Of a stretch of 37,895 bases of DNA, positions 12,491 to 20,161 are shown in pieces. Both the position numbers and the translations under genes were made by a program. Position 1 is the stretch's first letter, and every line of letters begins with the position of its first letter. Location of the stretch: IMG/VR virus record IMGVR_UViG_3300021185_003495, positions 1 to 37,895 of that record; one strand, written 5' to 3'. Origin of the DNA: a virus. The notes beneath the pieces were generated by a model that did no database searches, was not told the DNA's origin, and saw only the letters and a list, made by a program, of their open reading frames with translations.

Positions 12491-12860
12491 CCTTTTCAGG
12501 TTCATAATATTCACGATACTGTTCAAGCGTTAAACCTTGTTGTATCATATAAGCACGTATCTGTGCAAAGTTTTTAGATAACAATTCGTAGTCATCATCA
12601 CTTAGGCCAAACAGCACAGGATCTTTGCCTTGCTCTTGCATTTTAGCAAATACTTCTGCTGCGTTTTCGCTAGTAATGATAGTCCATCTAAGTTCTTCTA
12701 GTTTGGGTGTTTCCGGATTAGGAAGATTAAGAGGGGCTCTTTCTACTTCAGTAGAAAACACATCTAGTTTTTGTACCGTACTACATCCACTAATAAGGAA
12801 TGTAGTTAGGATTAGCAATACTAGGGCATTCGGAATTAATTTCAGATTTCTTAGTAGCAT
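12474..12860 (-). CDS. Outer-membrane spanin lipoprotein (o-spanin, Rz1-like)
   Basis: The 128 residues start with a basic N-terminus and a hydrophobic signal (LIPNALVLLILTTFLISGC). The lipobox ISGC places the lipidated Cys at residue 26. The mature part is acidic and helical, longer than lambda Rz1. The gene overlaps the i-spanin gene by 71 nt in another frame, the classic Rz/Rz1 arrangement. With the inner spanin it should bridge the envelope and fuse the membranes in the last step of lysis. The iscS promoter is embedded in its 3' end. Confidence 0.82.
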   Translation of the reverse strand: MLLRNLKLIPNALVLLILTTFLISGCSTVQKLDVFSTEVERAPLNLPNPETPKLEELRWTIITSENAAEVFAKMQEQGKDPVLFGLSDDDYELLSKNFAQIRAYMIQQGLTLEQYREYYEPEKVDNDE

Positions 12861-13275
12861 TTATCTCTTTCTCCGTTAGTGGTGCGCCCATAGCAATTTC
12901 TACACATCTCATTGCTTTTTTGGTTGCACTGTTAACAACACGTTCAACTGATCGAGGACGTTGTTCAGCAAGTTTGCCTATATCACGTACTTCACCTCGA
13001 CCGTTAATTTTATTAAAACGTTCGTCTAGTGCCGAAAACTCTGCAGCTAGTACTTTGTTTTGTTCTTGTAGTGTTTCGTTAGCGGCTAGTATAGCAGTAA
13101 AGTCTGCTTTTTGTTGTGCAATTACAGCCTTCTGTCCTTCAACTGATTGTTCTAAAAGCAAGTTGTTTGCTTTTGCAGTTTCGAGATCAGCTTTAACTGT
13201 TTTGTAATGTAAAAAGCCGCCACCCGCTGTTAAGAGGGTAACGACGATCATAGCAATTTTAATTGAACTAAACAT
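12790..13275 (-). CDS. Inner-membrane spanin (i-spanin, Rz-like)
   Basis: The 161 residues have an N-terminal membrane anchor (IKIAMIVVTLLTAGGGF, about 5-21). A long periplasmic coiled coil follows (about 27-90, rich in Ala, Gln, Glu, Leu). The C-terminus has Cys residues and ends CPSIANPNYIPY. This layout is that of an i-spanin. It sits 11 nt after the endolysin gene and overlaps the o-spanin gene. Similar CPxIANPNY ends occur in T4-like marine phages. The function in lysis is well supported by topology and position rather than by close sequence identity. Confidence 0.82.
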   Translation of the reverse strand: MFSSIKIAMIVVTLLTAGGGFLHYKTVKADLETAKANNLLLEQSVEGQKAVIAQQKADFTAILAANETLQEQNKVLAAEFSALDERFNKINGRGEVRDIGKLAEQRPRSVERVVNSATKKAMRCVEIAMGAPLTEKEINATKKSEINSECPSIANPNYIPY

Positions 13276-13286
13276 AGTAATTTTAT

Positions 13287-14165
13287 TTAGTCAAGCAGTT
13301 TTCCAAATGTAGCAGGTCCGGCTACTCCGTCTGCTGTTAGACCATTGGCTGCTTGCCATTCCTTTAATGCTCTTTCAGTACCTGGACCAAACACCCCGTC
13401 TGCTCCTATACCTAATGCTTCTTGCATAATTTTAACACCTTCTCCACGTGAACCTTTACGTAGTACTCCGATGTCATCTAAGATATCTGCAATGTCGTCA
13501 TCATCTGCTGCTAACATTTCTGCATCCATGCCTAGAACTTTCATTGCATTAACATAACGATTAGTACGATCTTCTAAGCCGATGCTTCCACCGTTAATTT
13601 TCTTAGTCATACGTTTTACATCATCGCCGTCTGCAATGTCATTTAGTTTATTTGTATCCCAGAACCAACAAGCTGACTCTACAGCACCTTTTGGTGTAGC
13701 AACATATTCTGCTGCTTCTTCTGCTGTAATGTCAATGCTGTTACCAAAACGTGTATAGTTTTCACGTCCTGTTAATTGCTTTAGTCCACGACCACGGAAT
13801 CTCCATCCGTCACCGTCTTCAGTGTTGCCCATTTTGTATTTACGGTACTCGTCCATATATACATAGTTTGCAATCATTTCTGGATTACGATGATATTCGT
13901 CTGCATCACGCTTTGGCGCTGCGCCGAAATATCTACCAAATACTGCACGAAGTGCTTTTGCTGAGTAGTTCAAGTTTTCTTCTAAACTTCGAAAGTTGTT
14001 GCTTTCGTGAGCGCACTGGCTTAGAAAGTGTGCTACTCTACGTTCTGTAGTAATGCCATATTTAGGCATAATGTCAACTAGTGCATCGTACCAAGCATCA
14101 ACATCTTTGTTACCTGGAATAATAGCGGCTAGATGATCTCTAGTGAAGTTAAATTCAAAACTCAT
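13287..14165 (-). CDS. Endolysin: GH19 glycosidase plus peptidoglycan-binding domain
   Basis: In the 292 residues a GH19 chitinase-like lysozyme domain covers about 5-215. It has the catalytic Glu region AHESNNF (Glu54), a second acidic pair in LEENLNYSA (Glu62-63) and the conserved WRFRGRGLKQLTGRENY block. An acidic linker (ADDDDIADILDD) joins it to a PG_binding_1 domain at 233-292 (LRKGSRGEGVK, GADGVFGPGTE, GLTADGVAGPAT). It should cut the glycan strand of peptidoglycan. No signal peptide is present, so it needs a holin. It is next to the spanin pair, forming a lysis cassette. Confidence 0.93.
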   Translation of the reverse strand: MSFEFNFTRDHLAAIIPGNKDVDAWYDALVDIMPKYGITTERRVAHFLSQCAHESNNFRSLEENLNYSAKALRAVFGRYFGAAPKRDADEYHRNPEMIANYVYMDEYRKYKMGNTEDGDGWRFRGRGLKQLTGRENYTRFGNSIDITAEEAAEYVATPKGAVESACWFWDTNKLNDIADGDDVKRMTKKINGGSIGLEDRTNRYVNAMKVLGMDAEMLAADDDDIADILDDIGVLRKGSRGEGVKIMQEALGIGADGVFGPGTERALKEWQAANGLTADGVAGPATFGKLLD

Positions 14166-14166
14166 A

Positions 14167-14883
14167 TTATTTCCTTTTAATTACTAGGGCTTTACCCTGA
14201 TTTTCGAAGACTAATTTATCTCCGTACTTACTTATGTTGTAATCGCCGAGGTACTTAGTTAAAAAGAGTATTTCAGGATAGCTATTCATTAAATCAAATT
14301 TGCCATCGATATTGTCTTTAACATGATTAACATCACCAAAGTCAATAAATTCAAATACCAGTGGATCAGCCCACTTCTTTTTTAATACTAAAGTAGATTC
14401 TTTTAAATCTATTTGATCTAGGAAACTGTTATTAAAAAATTCTTTATAGTTTTCCATACGTGTTTCTTCAACTTTAATACCATAGTTATTTGGATCATTT
14501 GGAACTAATTCTTCTAACGTTTCTTTTGTTAGGTCCTTTGATCTCCAATTTTTATAGTATCTAAATTTAAAATTGTCCATCTCGGATAAATTTTTAACAC
14601 CGTCAATAATTTCTAAAATGTGATCGTGTACATTATTATCTCTAGAAAGCTCTACAAATACTTTATATGTTCCGTCACTTTGTTCTCCAGGAGTTACATC
14701 AGCATCAAGAATAAATCCGTATCCTCTTTCTAAGAAGTTCATTAAGTCGTCAGCTGGAGCTTTTTCATTTAAACTAAAACTTAGTGTAACAATATCTTTA
14801 TCATCTCCCATTTTACTAGAAAATGAATCAACTTCAAATACGTCACTAACCATGTCTTTTAAGTCGCCTTCACGTAAACTCAT
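14167..14883 (-). CDS. Conserved marine T4-like phage protein, 238 aa
   Basis: The protein begins MSLREGDLKDMVSDVFEVDS and continues KDIVTLSFSLNEKAPADDLM. I recognise this N-terminal half, with DGTYKVFVELSR and FKFRYYKNW, as a protein conserved in T4-like marine phages next to the following 180-aa partner. It is alpha/beta and soluble. The C-terminal half is less familiar. Its start shares one base with the stop of the partner gene. Role unknown; position after a late promoter and conservation suggest a virion or assembly part. Confidence 0.78.
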   Translation of the reverse strand: MSLREGDLKDMVSDVFEVDSFSSKMGDDKDIVTLSFSLNEKAPADDLMNFLERGYGFILDADVTPGEQSDGTYKVFVELSRDNNVHDHILEIIDGVKNLSEMDNFKFRYYKNWRSKDLTKETLEELVPNDPNNYGIKVEETRMENYKEFFNNSFLDQIDLKESTLVLKKKWADPLVFEFIDFGDVNHVKDNIDGKFDLMNSYPEILFLTKYLGDYNISKYGDKLVFENQGKALVIKRK

Positions 14884-15425
14884 TAAATTGTCTCCTGTGG
14901 TGTTGCTTCTGCGGCTGCGCCTGGCGCTGCAACTGCTACATCTGCTGGTTGTGCCTCAGCTTGTGCTTGTGTTTCTGCGGCATTGGCAGGCTCTTCGGCA
15001 TATGAACTAGTATCAATATCACCAACAATATCCATTATTAACTTCTTTGGCATTTGAATTTCTACGATCCAAATATCTTTACGATCGAGCTTACCTTTTT
15101 TACTTCCTGGACGTACATCATCTGGTTTAGTAATCTTACGTGGAACTATCATAGTATCCTTAGAATAACGTACTTTACAGTCGTAATCTAACAAACGCTT
15201 GCCGCCCATTGGATCTGGCATATTATTTCGTTTCCAGATAAAAGAACAAGTAACCCAATGTCTTTCAATCTTAGGACCCATTGCAAGTTCGCCGTCTTCC
15301 CAGTTCTTGTACACGTAGAGATCTAATTCGTCTAATACTTTTTCAAAGTCTTTTAGTACGTTAAACGCAGTATTGCTATCATAGATAGATTCAACGTTTT
15401 TAATAATGTTCATTACATCTTGCAT
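14883..15425 (-). CDS. Conserved marine T4-like phage protein, 180 aa
   Basis: The core reads FNVLKDFEKVLDELDLYVYK, NWEDGELAMGP, RHWVTCSFIWKR, PDPMGGKRLLDYDC and KGKLDRKDIWIVEIQMPKKL. This is a recognisable conserved protein of T4-like marine phages. The last 40 residues form an Ala/Glu/Gln/Pro-rich tail without fixed structure. It is first after the late motif at 15456-15463 and has an AGGA ribosome site. It pairs with the 238-aa gene (1-nt overlap). Function unknown; assembly or virion role inferred. Confidence 0.8.
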   Translation of the reverse strand: MQDVMNIIKNVESIYDSNTAFNVLKDFEKVLDELDLYVYKNWEDGELAMGPKIERHWVTCSFIWKRNNMPDPMGGKRLLDYDCKVRYSKDTMIVPRKITKPDDVRPGSKKGKLDRKDIWIVEIQMPKKLIMDIVGDIDTSSYAEEPANAAETQAQAEAQPADVAVAAPGAAAEATPQETI

Positions 15426-15455
15426 GTGATAAAGTCCTATATTCTATTGTATACT

Positions 15456-15463
15456 TATTTATC
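15456..15463 (-). promoter_or_regulatory. Late-promoter-like motif GATAAATA
   Basis: This minus-strand GATAAATA lies 30 nt upstream of the ATG at 15425, in the divergent gap before phoH. It probably starts the unit that runs through the lysis cassette. Confidence 0.65.
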
Positions 15464-15529
15464 AGTTCTACACACATATAGTATAGTTTTTCTCTCTACA
15501 GCAGAAGGTAAATACTTTTGTAGGGCAAA

Positions 15530-15543
15530 TGCCATACGTGGCA
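15530..15543 (+). repeat. Small inverted repeat in phoH leader region
   Basis: TGCCA-TACG-TGGCA is a 5-bp inverted repeat 38 nt before the phoH start, in the 155-bp divergent gap 15426-15580. It may be an operator or leader hairpin. Apart from this and the late motif, I see AT-rich TATAGT-like boxes near 15477-15487 that could be phoH promoter elements, but no convincing -35 box. Confidence 0.35.
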
Positions 15544-15580
15544 CAGTCCTATTATATTCCATAACTCATAGGAGGACTTA

Positions 15581-16306
15581 ATGGGTGCAAAAAGAAAAGC
15601 TCGTGATAAACGGGTCGCAAACGGTAACAGCAATGTTATTGATTTTAACACAATTCAAAAAAAACACACAGTTCAATTACTTCCAAGAAATAAACATCAA
15701 GAAAATTACATACTTAAACTACTAGACGATAGTAAATCAATTGTATTTGCTATTGGACCTGCTGGTACGGGTAAGACGATGTTAGCAGTGTTATCCGCTG
15801 TAAAGAAGTTCAAAGAAGGTACAATTGATAGAATTATCGTAACAAGACCAGCAGTGTCAGTTGACGAAGATTTAGGGTTCTTACCAGGTACATTAGAAGA
15901 AAAAATGGCACCTTGGACAAGACCAGTGTTTGATGTGTTAAGAGAATATTTTGACGCACGACAGATAACAGGCATGATAGAAGAAGGCATTATTGAAATA
16001 GCACCTTTGGCATATATGCGAGGTAGAACATTTAAAGATGCATATATTATTGCTGACGAAATGCAAAACGCTACCCCTAACCAAATGAAAATGTTATTAA
16101 CAAGGCTAGGCGAAAATTCTGAAATGGTCGTTACTGGTGACTTAGCGCAAGCAGATCGTTTAAAAGATAACGGTTTGATTGACTTTATTGGTCATCTTGA
16201 ATCACACGACAACAATAAGCACTTGGACGTAGTCCGCTTTGAACAAGGAGATATCGAAAGGCATGACGCTGTTAAAGAAGTATTAACTATTTACGGAGAT
16301 GAGTGA
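15581..16306 (+). CDS. phoH: PhoH-like ATPase
   Basis: This 241-residue protein is the only plus-strand gene. It has Walker A GPAGTGKT (59-66), Walker B IIADEMQN (156-163) and the PhoH block TRPAVSVDEDLGFLPG (88-103). The length is typical of short phage PhoH proteins, without the PIN or KH domains of bacterial PhoH2 and PhoH-KH forms. A strong AGGAGG (15570-15575) precedes the ATG. PhoH is very common in marine phages; in bacteria it belongs to the phosphate-starvation regulon and may act on RNA, but its phage role is unsettled. Its 3' end overlaps the convergent deaminase gene by 16 nt. Confidence 0.95.
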   Translation: MGAKRKARDKRVANGNSNVIDFNTIQKKHTVQLLPRNKHQENYILKLLDDSKSIVFAIGPAGTGKTMLAVLSAVKKFKEGTIDRIIVTRPAVSVDEDLGFLPGTLEEKMAPWTRPVFDVLREYFDARQITGMIEEGIIEIAPLAYMRGRTFKDAYIIADEMQNATPNQMKMLLTRLGENSEMVVTGDLAQADRLKDNGLIDFIGHLESHDNNKHLDVVRFEQGDIERHDAVKEVLTIYGDE

Positions 16307-16710
16307 AGTACTTTAATAACATCAATACTAGATTTATCTAAAAACTCAATGCCCTGTGTGCTACGGTAATCATGCTTGTAGTACACAGCGGCAATACCAC
16401 TTTGATAAATTAGTTTAGCACAATCGATACAAGGAGAATGTGTAATAAAAATTGCAGCGTTCTCACCACTTTCGCTACTTTTTGCAAGTTTGGCGATAGC
16501 ATTGCTTTCTGCATGTAAAACTTCTGGCTTTGATTTAAAGTGTTCGTTTTCACATTTATTATCCCACCCAGTGGGCATACCATTATAACCAATACTTATA
16601 ATACGATCATCCTTAACAACAATAGCACCTACTTGTAATCTTTTTGCAGAGCTTAGTTGTGCAAATCGTTCTGCTACATCCATATATGCATCTATAAATT
16701 TTTGCTTCAT
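16291..16710 (-). CDS. Deoxycytidylate (dCMP) deaminase
   Basis: The 139 residues carry the zinc and catalytic motifs of cytidine/dCMP deaminases: HAE (66-68) and PCIDC (Cys94, Cys97). The NGMPTGWDNKCE segment is typical of dCMP deaminase. It makes dUMP for ThyA. I chose the ATG at 16710 because it overlaps the upstream stop as ATGA; a longer frame to 16758 is less likely. It is the last gene of the 14-gene operon and runs 16 nt into the convergent phoH end, so the two messages overlap as antisense. Confidence 0.92.
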   Translation of the reverse strand: MKQKFIDAYMDVAERFAQLSSAKRLQVGAIVVKDDRIISIGYNGMPTGWDNKCENEHFKSKPEVLHAESNAIAKLAKSSESGENAAIFITHSPCIDCAKLIYQSGIAAVYYKHDYRSTQGIEFLDKSSIDVIKVLHSSP

Positions 16711-16922
16711 TTTAATTGCTCTACTAAGTATTCGTTTTTGGTATAAATGTATTCCCAACTTGCTCCTTTAATAGGAGGCTTACCATTATCGTCATAGTAA
16801 GTATGTTGTATATAATACGGCTTTAACCATATACGTTTGTTAGATCCACTACGTATTGGCGTCCAAGCAAATTTTTCTTCGATAGATCTTTGTTGATCGG
16901 TCTGCCAGTTGGCTCCCATCAT
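16707..16922 (-). CDS. Conserved small phage protein, 71 aa
   Basis: The protein is rich in Trp, Tyr and Lys (EEKFAWTPIRSGSNKRIWLK, then GASWEYIY). The KFAWxPIR...WLK pattern recalls a small protein that follows thyA or related genes in marine phages. Either of two adjacent ATGs (16922, 16919) could be the start; the first gives the ATGATG overlap with the thyA stop. It overlaps the deaminase as ATGA. Function unknown. Confidence 0.72.
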   Translation of the reverse strand: MMGANWQTDQQRSIEEKFAWTPIRSGSNKRIWLKPYYIQHTYYDDNGKPPIKGASWEYIYTKNEYLVEQLK

Positions 16923-17785
16923 ACTGCCATTGGCGCTTTGATACTATCCATGTGATTGTAATCTTTTAATACAAACATTGTAGGATCTGCTTCTGCAATT
17001 TCAAATAGTGTACCAAACTCAGGCATCCAGAGTGTAGGACCTTTTACCGGTTCACGTTGGATTTGTTCTTTTACTTGTTCAAAGTGATTTTGATAAATGT
17101 GACAATCACCTCCAGTCCATATAAAGTCGCCTACTTTAAGATTTAACAACTTGGCCATAATATGTGTAAGTAAACTATAACTTGCAATATTAAAAGGAAC
17201 TCCTAAGAACATGTCAGCACTTCGCTGATACAATTGACAACTTAGTTCTCCATCTTGTACATGGAACTGAAACATAGTATGACATGGCGGAAGTGCCATT
17301 TTATCTATTTCGCCAACGTTCCAAGCACTAACAATATGCCTTCTGCTATCAGGATCGTTGTAAATATTCTTCATAACTTCAACAATTTGATCTACATGAT
17401 GTCCTCTAGCGTTCCAACTGCGCCATTGACTACCGTACACTGGTCCTAAGTTTTTAGTTAATTCATCATTAAGATAACCAAGATCTTTGCCTTGTTTATC
17501 GGCATTGGCTGTCCAAATAGTATTCTTGCCTACAAGCTGATCTTTAGTTTTACCATAGTGTATTTCGGCAAGTCTACGCTCGTCTGTACTACCTTCTAAG
17601 AACCATAGTAGTTCACTTACTACACTTTTCCAAGCAAGTTTTTTTGTAGTAACAGCAGGGAACTCGTTACGTAAATCAAAACGCATTTGATAACCAAATA
17701 CGCCACGTGTACCTACACCTGTCCTATCGCTACGATCTTTTCCGTTTTCTAAAATGTATTCAAGTGCTTCAAGATACTGTTTCAT
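16919..17785 (-). CDS. thyA: Thymidylate synthase ThyA
   Basis: This 288-residue enzyme makes dTMP from dUMP with methylene-tetrahydrofolate. Family landmarks are DRTGVGTRGVFG (19-30), the LWFLEGSTD loop, the catalytic Cys168 in ALPPCHT, RSADMFLGVPFNIASY (188-203) and DCHIYQNH (dUMP binding). It is the folate-dependent ThyA, not flavin-dependent ThyX, and pairs logically with the DHFR gene two genes upstream, since ThyA produces dihydrofolate. Both ends overlap neighbours as ATGA-type junctions. Confidence 0.97.
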   Translation of the reverse strand: MKQYLEALEYILENGKDRSDRTGVGTRGVFGYQMRFDLRNEFPAVTTKKLAWKSVVSELLWFLEGSTDERRLAEIHYGKTKDQLVGKNTIWTANADKQGKDLGYLNDELTKNLGPVYGSQWRSWNARGHHVDQIVEVMKNIYNDPDSRRHIVSAWNVGEIDKMALPPCHTMFQFHVQDGELSCQLYQRSADMFLGVPFNIASYSLLTHIMAKLLNLKVGDFIWTGGDCHIYQNHFEQVKEQIQREPVKGPTLWMPEFGTLFEIAEADPTMFVLKDYNHMDSIKAPMAV

Positions 17786-17970
17786 TCTTCTATCATTCTC
17801 TTTTTATTTGTAATATCTTTTTTATTAATAGGATTGTCGTAATAGTCGTGTGTACCTGCTCGGTATCTTTCTTTACGCTCACCTAGCATCACAGAACTAG
17901 TCCAGACAGCTAACATCATACTTGATAAAATTAATAGTCCTGCTACGTGTTGTAATATATCGATCATCAT
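17782..17970 (-). CDS. Small membrane protein, 62 aa
   Basis: A hydrophobic span at about 6-27 (LQHVAGLLILSSMMLAVWTS) is followed by a basic segment (GERKERYRAGTHDYYDNP) and a Lys-rich tail. The KERxRAGTHDYY segment is one I remember from small marine phage proteins. It sits between the DHFR and thyA genes with 4-nt overlaps on both sides. It could tether something to the membrane; function unknown. Confidence 0.7.
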   Translation of the reverse strand: MMIDILQHVAGLLILSSMMLAVWTSSVMLGERKERYRAGTHDYYDNPINKKDITNKKRMIEE

Positions 17971-18452
17971 CTTTTCTCCAAAATTTGAAACTTAACCAAG
18001 TCGTGATCTTCTTCCCACTTAACTTTAAATAAACTTTCAATCTTTTTCATAGGCAAGAATGTATCACATGCATAAGCACCGGGTATACGACTAATATAAA
18101 ATTCGTCAATGATACCTAGTGTTTGTTCAATAATCTTAGGGCCACCAATTATCCAAGTAATAACACCTTCGTTTAAGTATTCTATATGTTTTATTTCGTT
18201 ATTTAGATCACCTGAGATATAAATGTCAGCACCGGGATAATCTTTACTACGAGTAGTTGCTAAAACGTTTGTACGCTTAGGTAAAGGTCTTGGCATACCA
18301 GGGTCTTCCCAAGTAGTAGATCCCATTATAACAATATGTCCTGCTGTGTTTTCTTTAAACCATTGCAGATCTGTTGAGTTATGCGGCCAAGGCAAAGTTC
18401 CGTTTTTGCTTACTCCACCGTAATCATCACATGCTAGTATCGCTTTTATCAT
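17967..18452 (-). CDS. folA: Dihydrofolate reductase
   Basis: The 161 residues regenerate tetrahydrofolate from dihydrofolate with NADPH. Visible features are the N-terminal strand [20 protein letters not shown] with the Met20-like loop and PWP, the FKENT segment, VIMGSTTWE (equivalent to the M-G-R-x-T-W-E block) and WIIGGPKI (the IxGG phosphate-binding motif). I chose the ATG at 18452 (MIKAIL) over 18473, because DHFRs start at this strand. It overlaps the 64-aa gene by 26 nt and the 62-aa membrane gene by 4 nt. Confidence 0.92.
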   Translation of the reverse strand: MIKAILACDDYGGVSKNGTLPWPHNSTDLQWFKENTAGHIVIMGSTTWEDPGMPRPLPKRTNVLATTRSKDYPGADIYISGDLNNEIKHIEYLNEGVITWIIGGPKIIEQTLGIIDEFYISRIPGAYACDTFLPMKKIESLFKVKWEEDHDLVKFQILEKR

Positions 18453-18621
18453 TGTCTTCGCCGTACCTTCCACGAGTTCTGTTACCGTCGCCGTTTAGCT
18501 CGGTAATATCTTGTTGCACTTCTTTGTAGTCTGTTTTCTTTTTATTAAAGATCGCGTCCCAGTTATCTTCAAAAGTGTTAGTATCAATTGCTCTAGGCCG
18601 TTGTTTACTTCCTTTACCCAT
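18427..18621 (-). CDS. Small hydrophilic conserved phage protein, 64 aa
   Basis: The protein begins [20 protein letters not shown] and continues WDAIFNKKK. The MGKGSKQRP start and the NWDxIF segment match a small protein I remember from marine phages. It is highly charged, with Gly/Arg/Asp at the end ([12 protein letters not shown]), and is probably partly disordered. It overlaps the ferredoxin gene by 8 nt and the DHFR gene by 26 nt. Function unknown. Confidence 0.72.
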   Translation of the reverse strand: MGKGSKQRPRAIDTNTFEDNWDAIFNKKKTDYKEVQQDITELNGDGNRTRGRYGEDNDKSDTSM

Positions 18622-18967
18622 TTGTAATGTCCTTAATTGGTATTATACCAAATTCTTCGTACTTGTTAGGATATCCATCCATATCATTTGCTTCTGGTAG
18701 AGGTTCCTGTTGATCGATAATGTTTACATTCCAATCTGAAACTCTCCTGTTTATTTCGTCCCACTTTTCTCTTTCTTCAGGCGGTATTGCATTGTCAGCG
18801 ACGATTGCTCCCACAGGGCATTCTGGTTCGCAAACGCCGCAGTCAATACATTCGTCCGGATTGATTGCTAAGAAGTTATCCGCTTCATAAAAACAATCTA
18901 CAGGACAAACCGATACACAGTCAGTATGTTTGCATTTAATACAATTATCAGTTACTAGATATGTCAT
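18614..18967 (-). CDS. fdxA: 7Fe-type bacterial ferredoxin (FdxA/FdI-like)
   Basis: The 117 residues align closely with Azotobacter ferredoxin I from memory. Nine Cys occur at 9, 12, 17, 21, 25, 40, 43, 46 and 50, with identical spacing to that protein. By analogy Cys9, 17 and 50 would hold a [3Fe-4S] cluster and Cys21, 40, 43 and 46 a [4Fe-4S] cluster. The C-terminal extension with [14 protein letters not shown] is also typical. It is a low-potential electron carrier in the early-type nucleotide and replication operon, not next to iscSU. It is not the [2Fe-2S] Fdx of the ISC pathway. Its partner enzyme is unknown. Confidence 0.94.
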   Translation of the reverse strand: MTYLVTDNCIKCKHTDCVSVCPVDCFYEADNFLAINPDECIDCGVCEPECPVGAIVADNAIPPEEREKWDEINRRVSDWNVNIIDQQEPLPEANDMDGYPNKYEEFGIIPIKDITNG

Positions 18968-19101
18968 TGCGATAACACATTTAAAACAAATAACAATAAT
19001 AACACTGTAGACGTTATTATGCCAACCGTAAACATTTGATTAGTTTTCTTTTTACCTGCTATTAGGCCTAATCTTTTTAAATCTTTTTTAATACTACTCA
19101 T
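18964..19101 (-). CDS. Tiny membrane protein, 45 aa
   Basis: The protein begins [20 protein letters not shown], a basic N-terminus, followed by one membrane span at about 23-43 ([19 protein letters not shown]). It joins gp44 upstream and ferredoxin downstream by ATGA overlaps on both sides, strong support for a real gene. In T4 the gene after 44 is 62, the clamp-loader small subunit; this protein is far too small and hydrophobic to be gp62. Confidence 0.72.
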   Translation of the reverse strand: MSSIKKDLKRLGLIAGKKKTNQMFTVGIITSTVLLLLFVLNVLSQ

Positions 19102-20012
19102 AGTCTTGCCAATTTAATTAGCACTGCGGCTAAGTTAATCTCTGGATCTACGACCAATGTGTGATCTACCAGTCCTTGTTTAATAATTAGCACAGCTTTG
19201 TCTTGTTGCTCGTCATTTCCGAACAATTCAATATTGTCATATAACCAACGATATACTTCTTCCATCTCTTCTGGACGAATTGCACCACATAATAATTTAC
19301 GTGCTTCTTGTATTTTTCCAGCCTTAAACAACTCAACCATATCAAGTTTCCAGTCGCTTTCGCCTGTATCGCCTTCATTAGGCTTATTTAATACGCCGTC
19401 TACGCTATTCATTTGTACAGTGTTGATACACTTACGTAAGTCCGGATATGTTGCTTTTACATATGTATCTAGCGTATCAAGATCTGGAGCAACACCTTCG
19501 GTAATAAGTATTTCAGCGACTCTAGCTGTGAACTCAGTTTGGTCAATTTTAGCAATGTGGAAACCTTGACACCTACTATGCAAAGCAGGTATAATACGAT
19601 TTGGATAGTTACAAGTAAGAATAAAACGAGCAGTAGTATGATACTCTTCCATAACACCACGCAACGCCGCTTGAGCGTTTGGAGATAAGTAGTCAGCTTC
19701 ATCTAGTAATACAACCTTAAAGTCCCCGAATGGGATCATCTGTACAAAGTTTACAATTTTATCGCGAACATCATCTACTGAGTTTGTTCGCGATGCGTTT
19801 ATTTCAAGTATGTCTAAATCATTTAAATCAAGTTCATTAAACAATAATTTTGCAAGTGTTGTTTTACCAATGCCTGCATTGCCACTAAACAGCAAATGCG
19901 GAATAGTCTTGTCTTTAATCCAAGTCTTTACTTGATTGCGTTGTGCATCATCACGAAATACGTAACCATCTACTGTTTTCGGACGATACTTTTCTACCCA
20001 TAAATCTTTCAT
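19098..20012 (-). CDS. 44: Sliding-clamp loader large subunit (T4 gp44-like)
   Basis: This 304-residue AAA+ ATPase of the RFC small-subunit type has Walker A GNAGIGKT (44-51), Walker B LLDEAD (102-107), the SRC motif with arginine finger (146-148) and the N-terminal WVEKYRP signature of RFC and gp44. It loads the gp45 clamp at primer-template junctions for phage DNA replication. gp45 and gp62 are not in this window. The gene overlaps the 50-aa gene before it and the 45-aa membrane gene after it, each as ATGA. Confidence 0.95.
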   Translation of the reverse strand: MKDLWVEKYRPKTVDGYVFRDDAQRNQVKTWIKDKTIPHLLFSGNAGIGKTTLAKLLFNELDLNDLDILEINASRTNSVDDVRDKIVNFVQMIPFGDFKVVLLDEADYLSPNAQAALRGVMEEYHTTARFILTCNYPNRIIPALHSRCQGFHIAKIDQTEFTARVAEILITEGVAPDLDTLDTYVKATYPDLRKCINTVQMNSVDGVLNKPNEGDTGESDWKLDMVELFKAGKIQEARKLLCGAIRPEEMEEVYRWLYDNIELFGNDEQQDKAVLIIKQGLVDHTLVVDPEINLAAVLIKLARL

Positions 20013-20161
20013 TCACTTGCCTCTATAATTAGTTTTAGTCTTGCCATTTCTTTAGACGATAATTGTGCTGTATCTACTACTTTATCATCGTCTGTTTCTA
20101 TCATTTCAAAATCATCTGACAACAACTCTAGTACTATAGGATCTTTTTCAAAATTAGTCAT
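20009..20161 (-). CDS. Tiny acidic protein upstream of gp44, 50 aa
   Basis: The protein begins MTNFEKDPIVLELLSDDFEM, is acidic in the middle (ETDDDK), and ends in a helix (SKEMARLKLIIEASE). It is joined to gp44 by an ATGA overlap and to the preceding 54-aa gene by another, so it should be translated. It is probably helical and soluble. Coupling to gp44 could hint at a replication role, but that is only position. Confidence 0.68.
   Translation of the reverse strand: MTNFEKDPIVLELLSDDFEMIETDDDKVVDTAQLSSKEMARLKLIIEASE

Noticed and set aside
15426-15580. A sigma70 promoter for phoH
   Set aside because: TATAGT boxes exist near 15477-15487, but I found no -35 box at acceptable spacing, so I do not call a promoter.
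16711-16758. Longer dCMP deaminase start
   Set aside because: The ATG at 16710 overlaps the preceding stop as ATGA and begins where deaminases normally start; the extra 16 residues lie within the preceding gene.
18453-18473. Longer DHFR start with seven extra residues
   Set aside because: DHFR proteins begin at the IKAILA strand, and the internal ATG gives exactly that.
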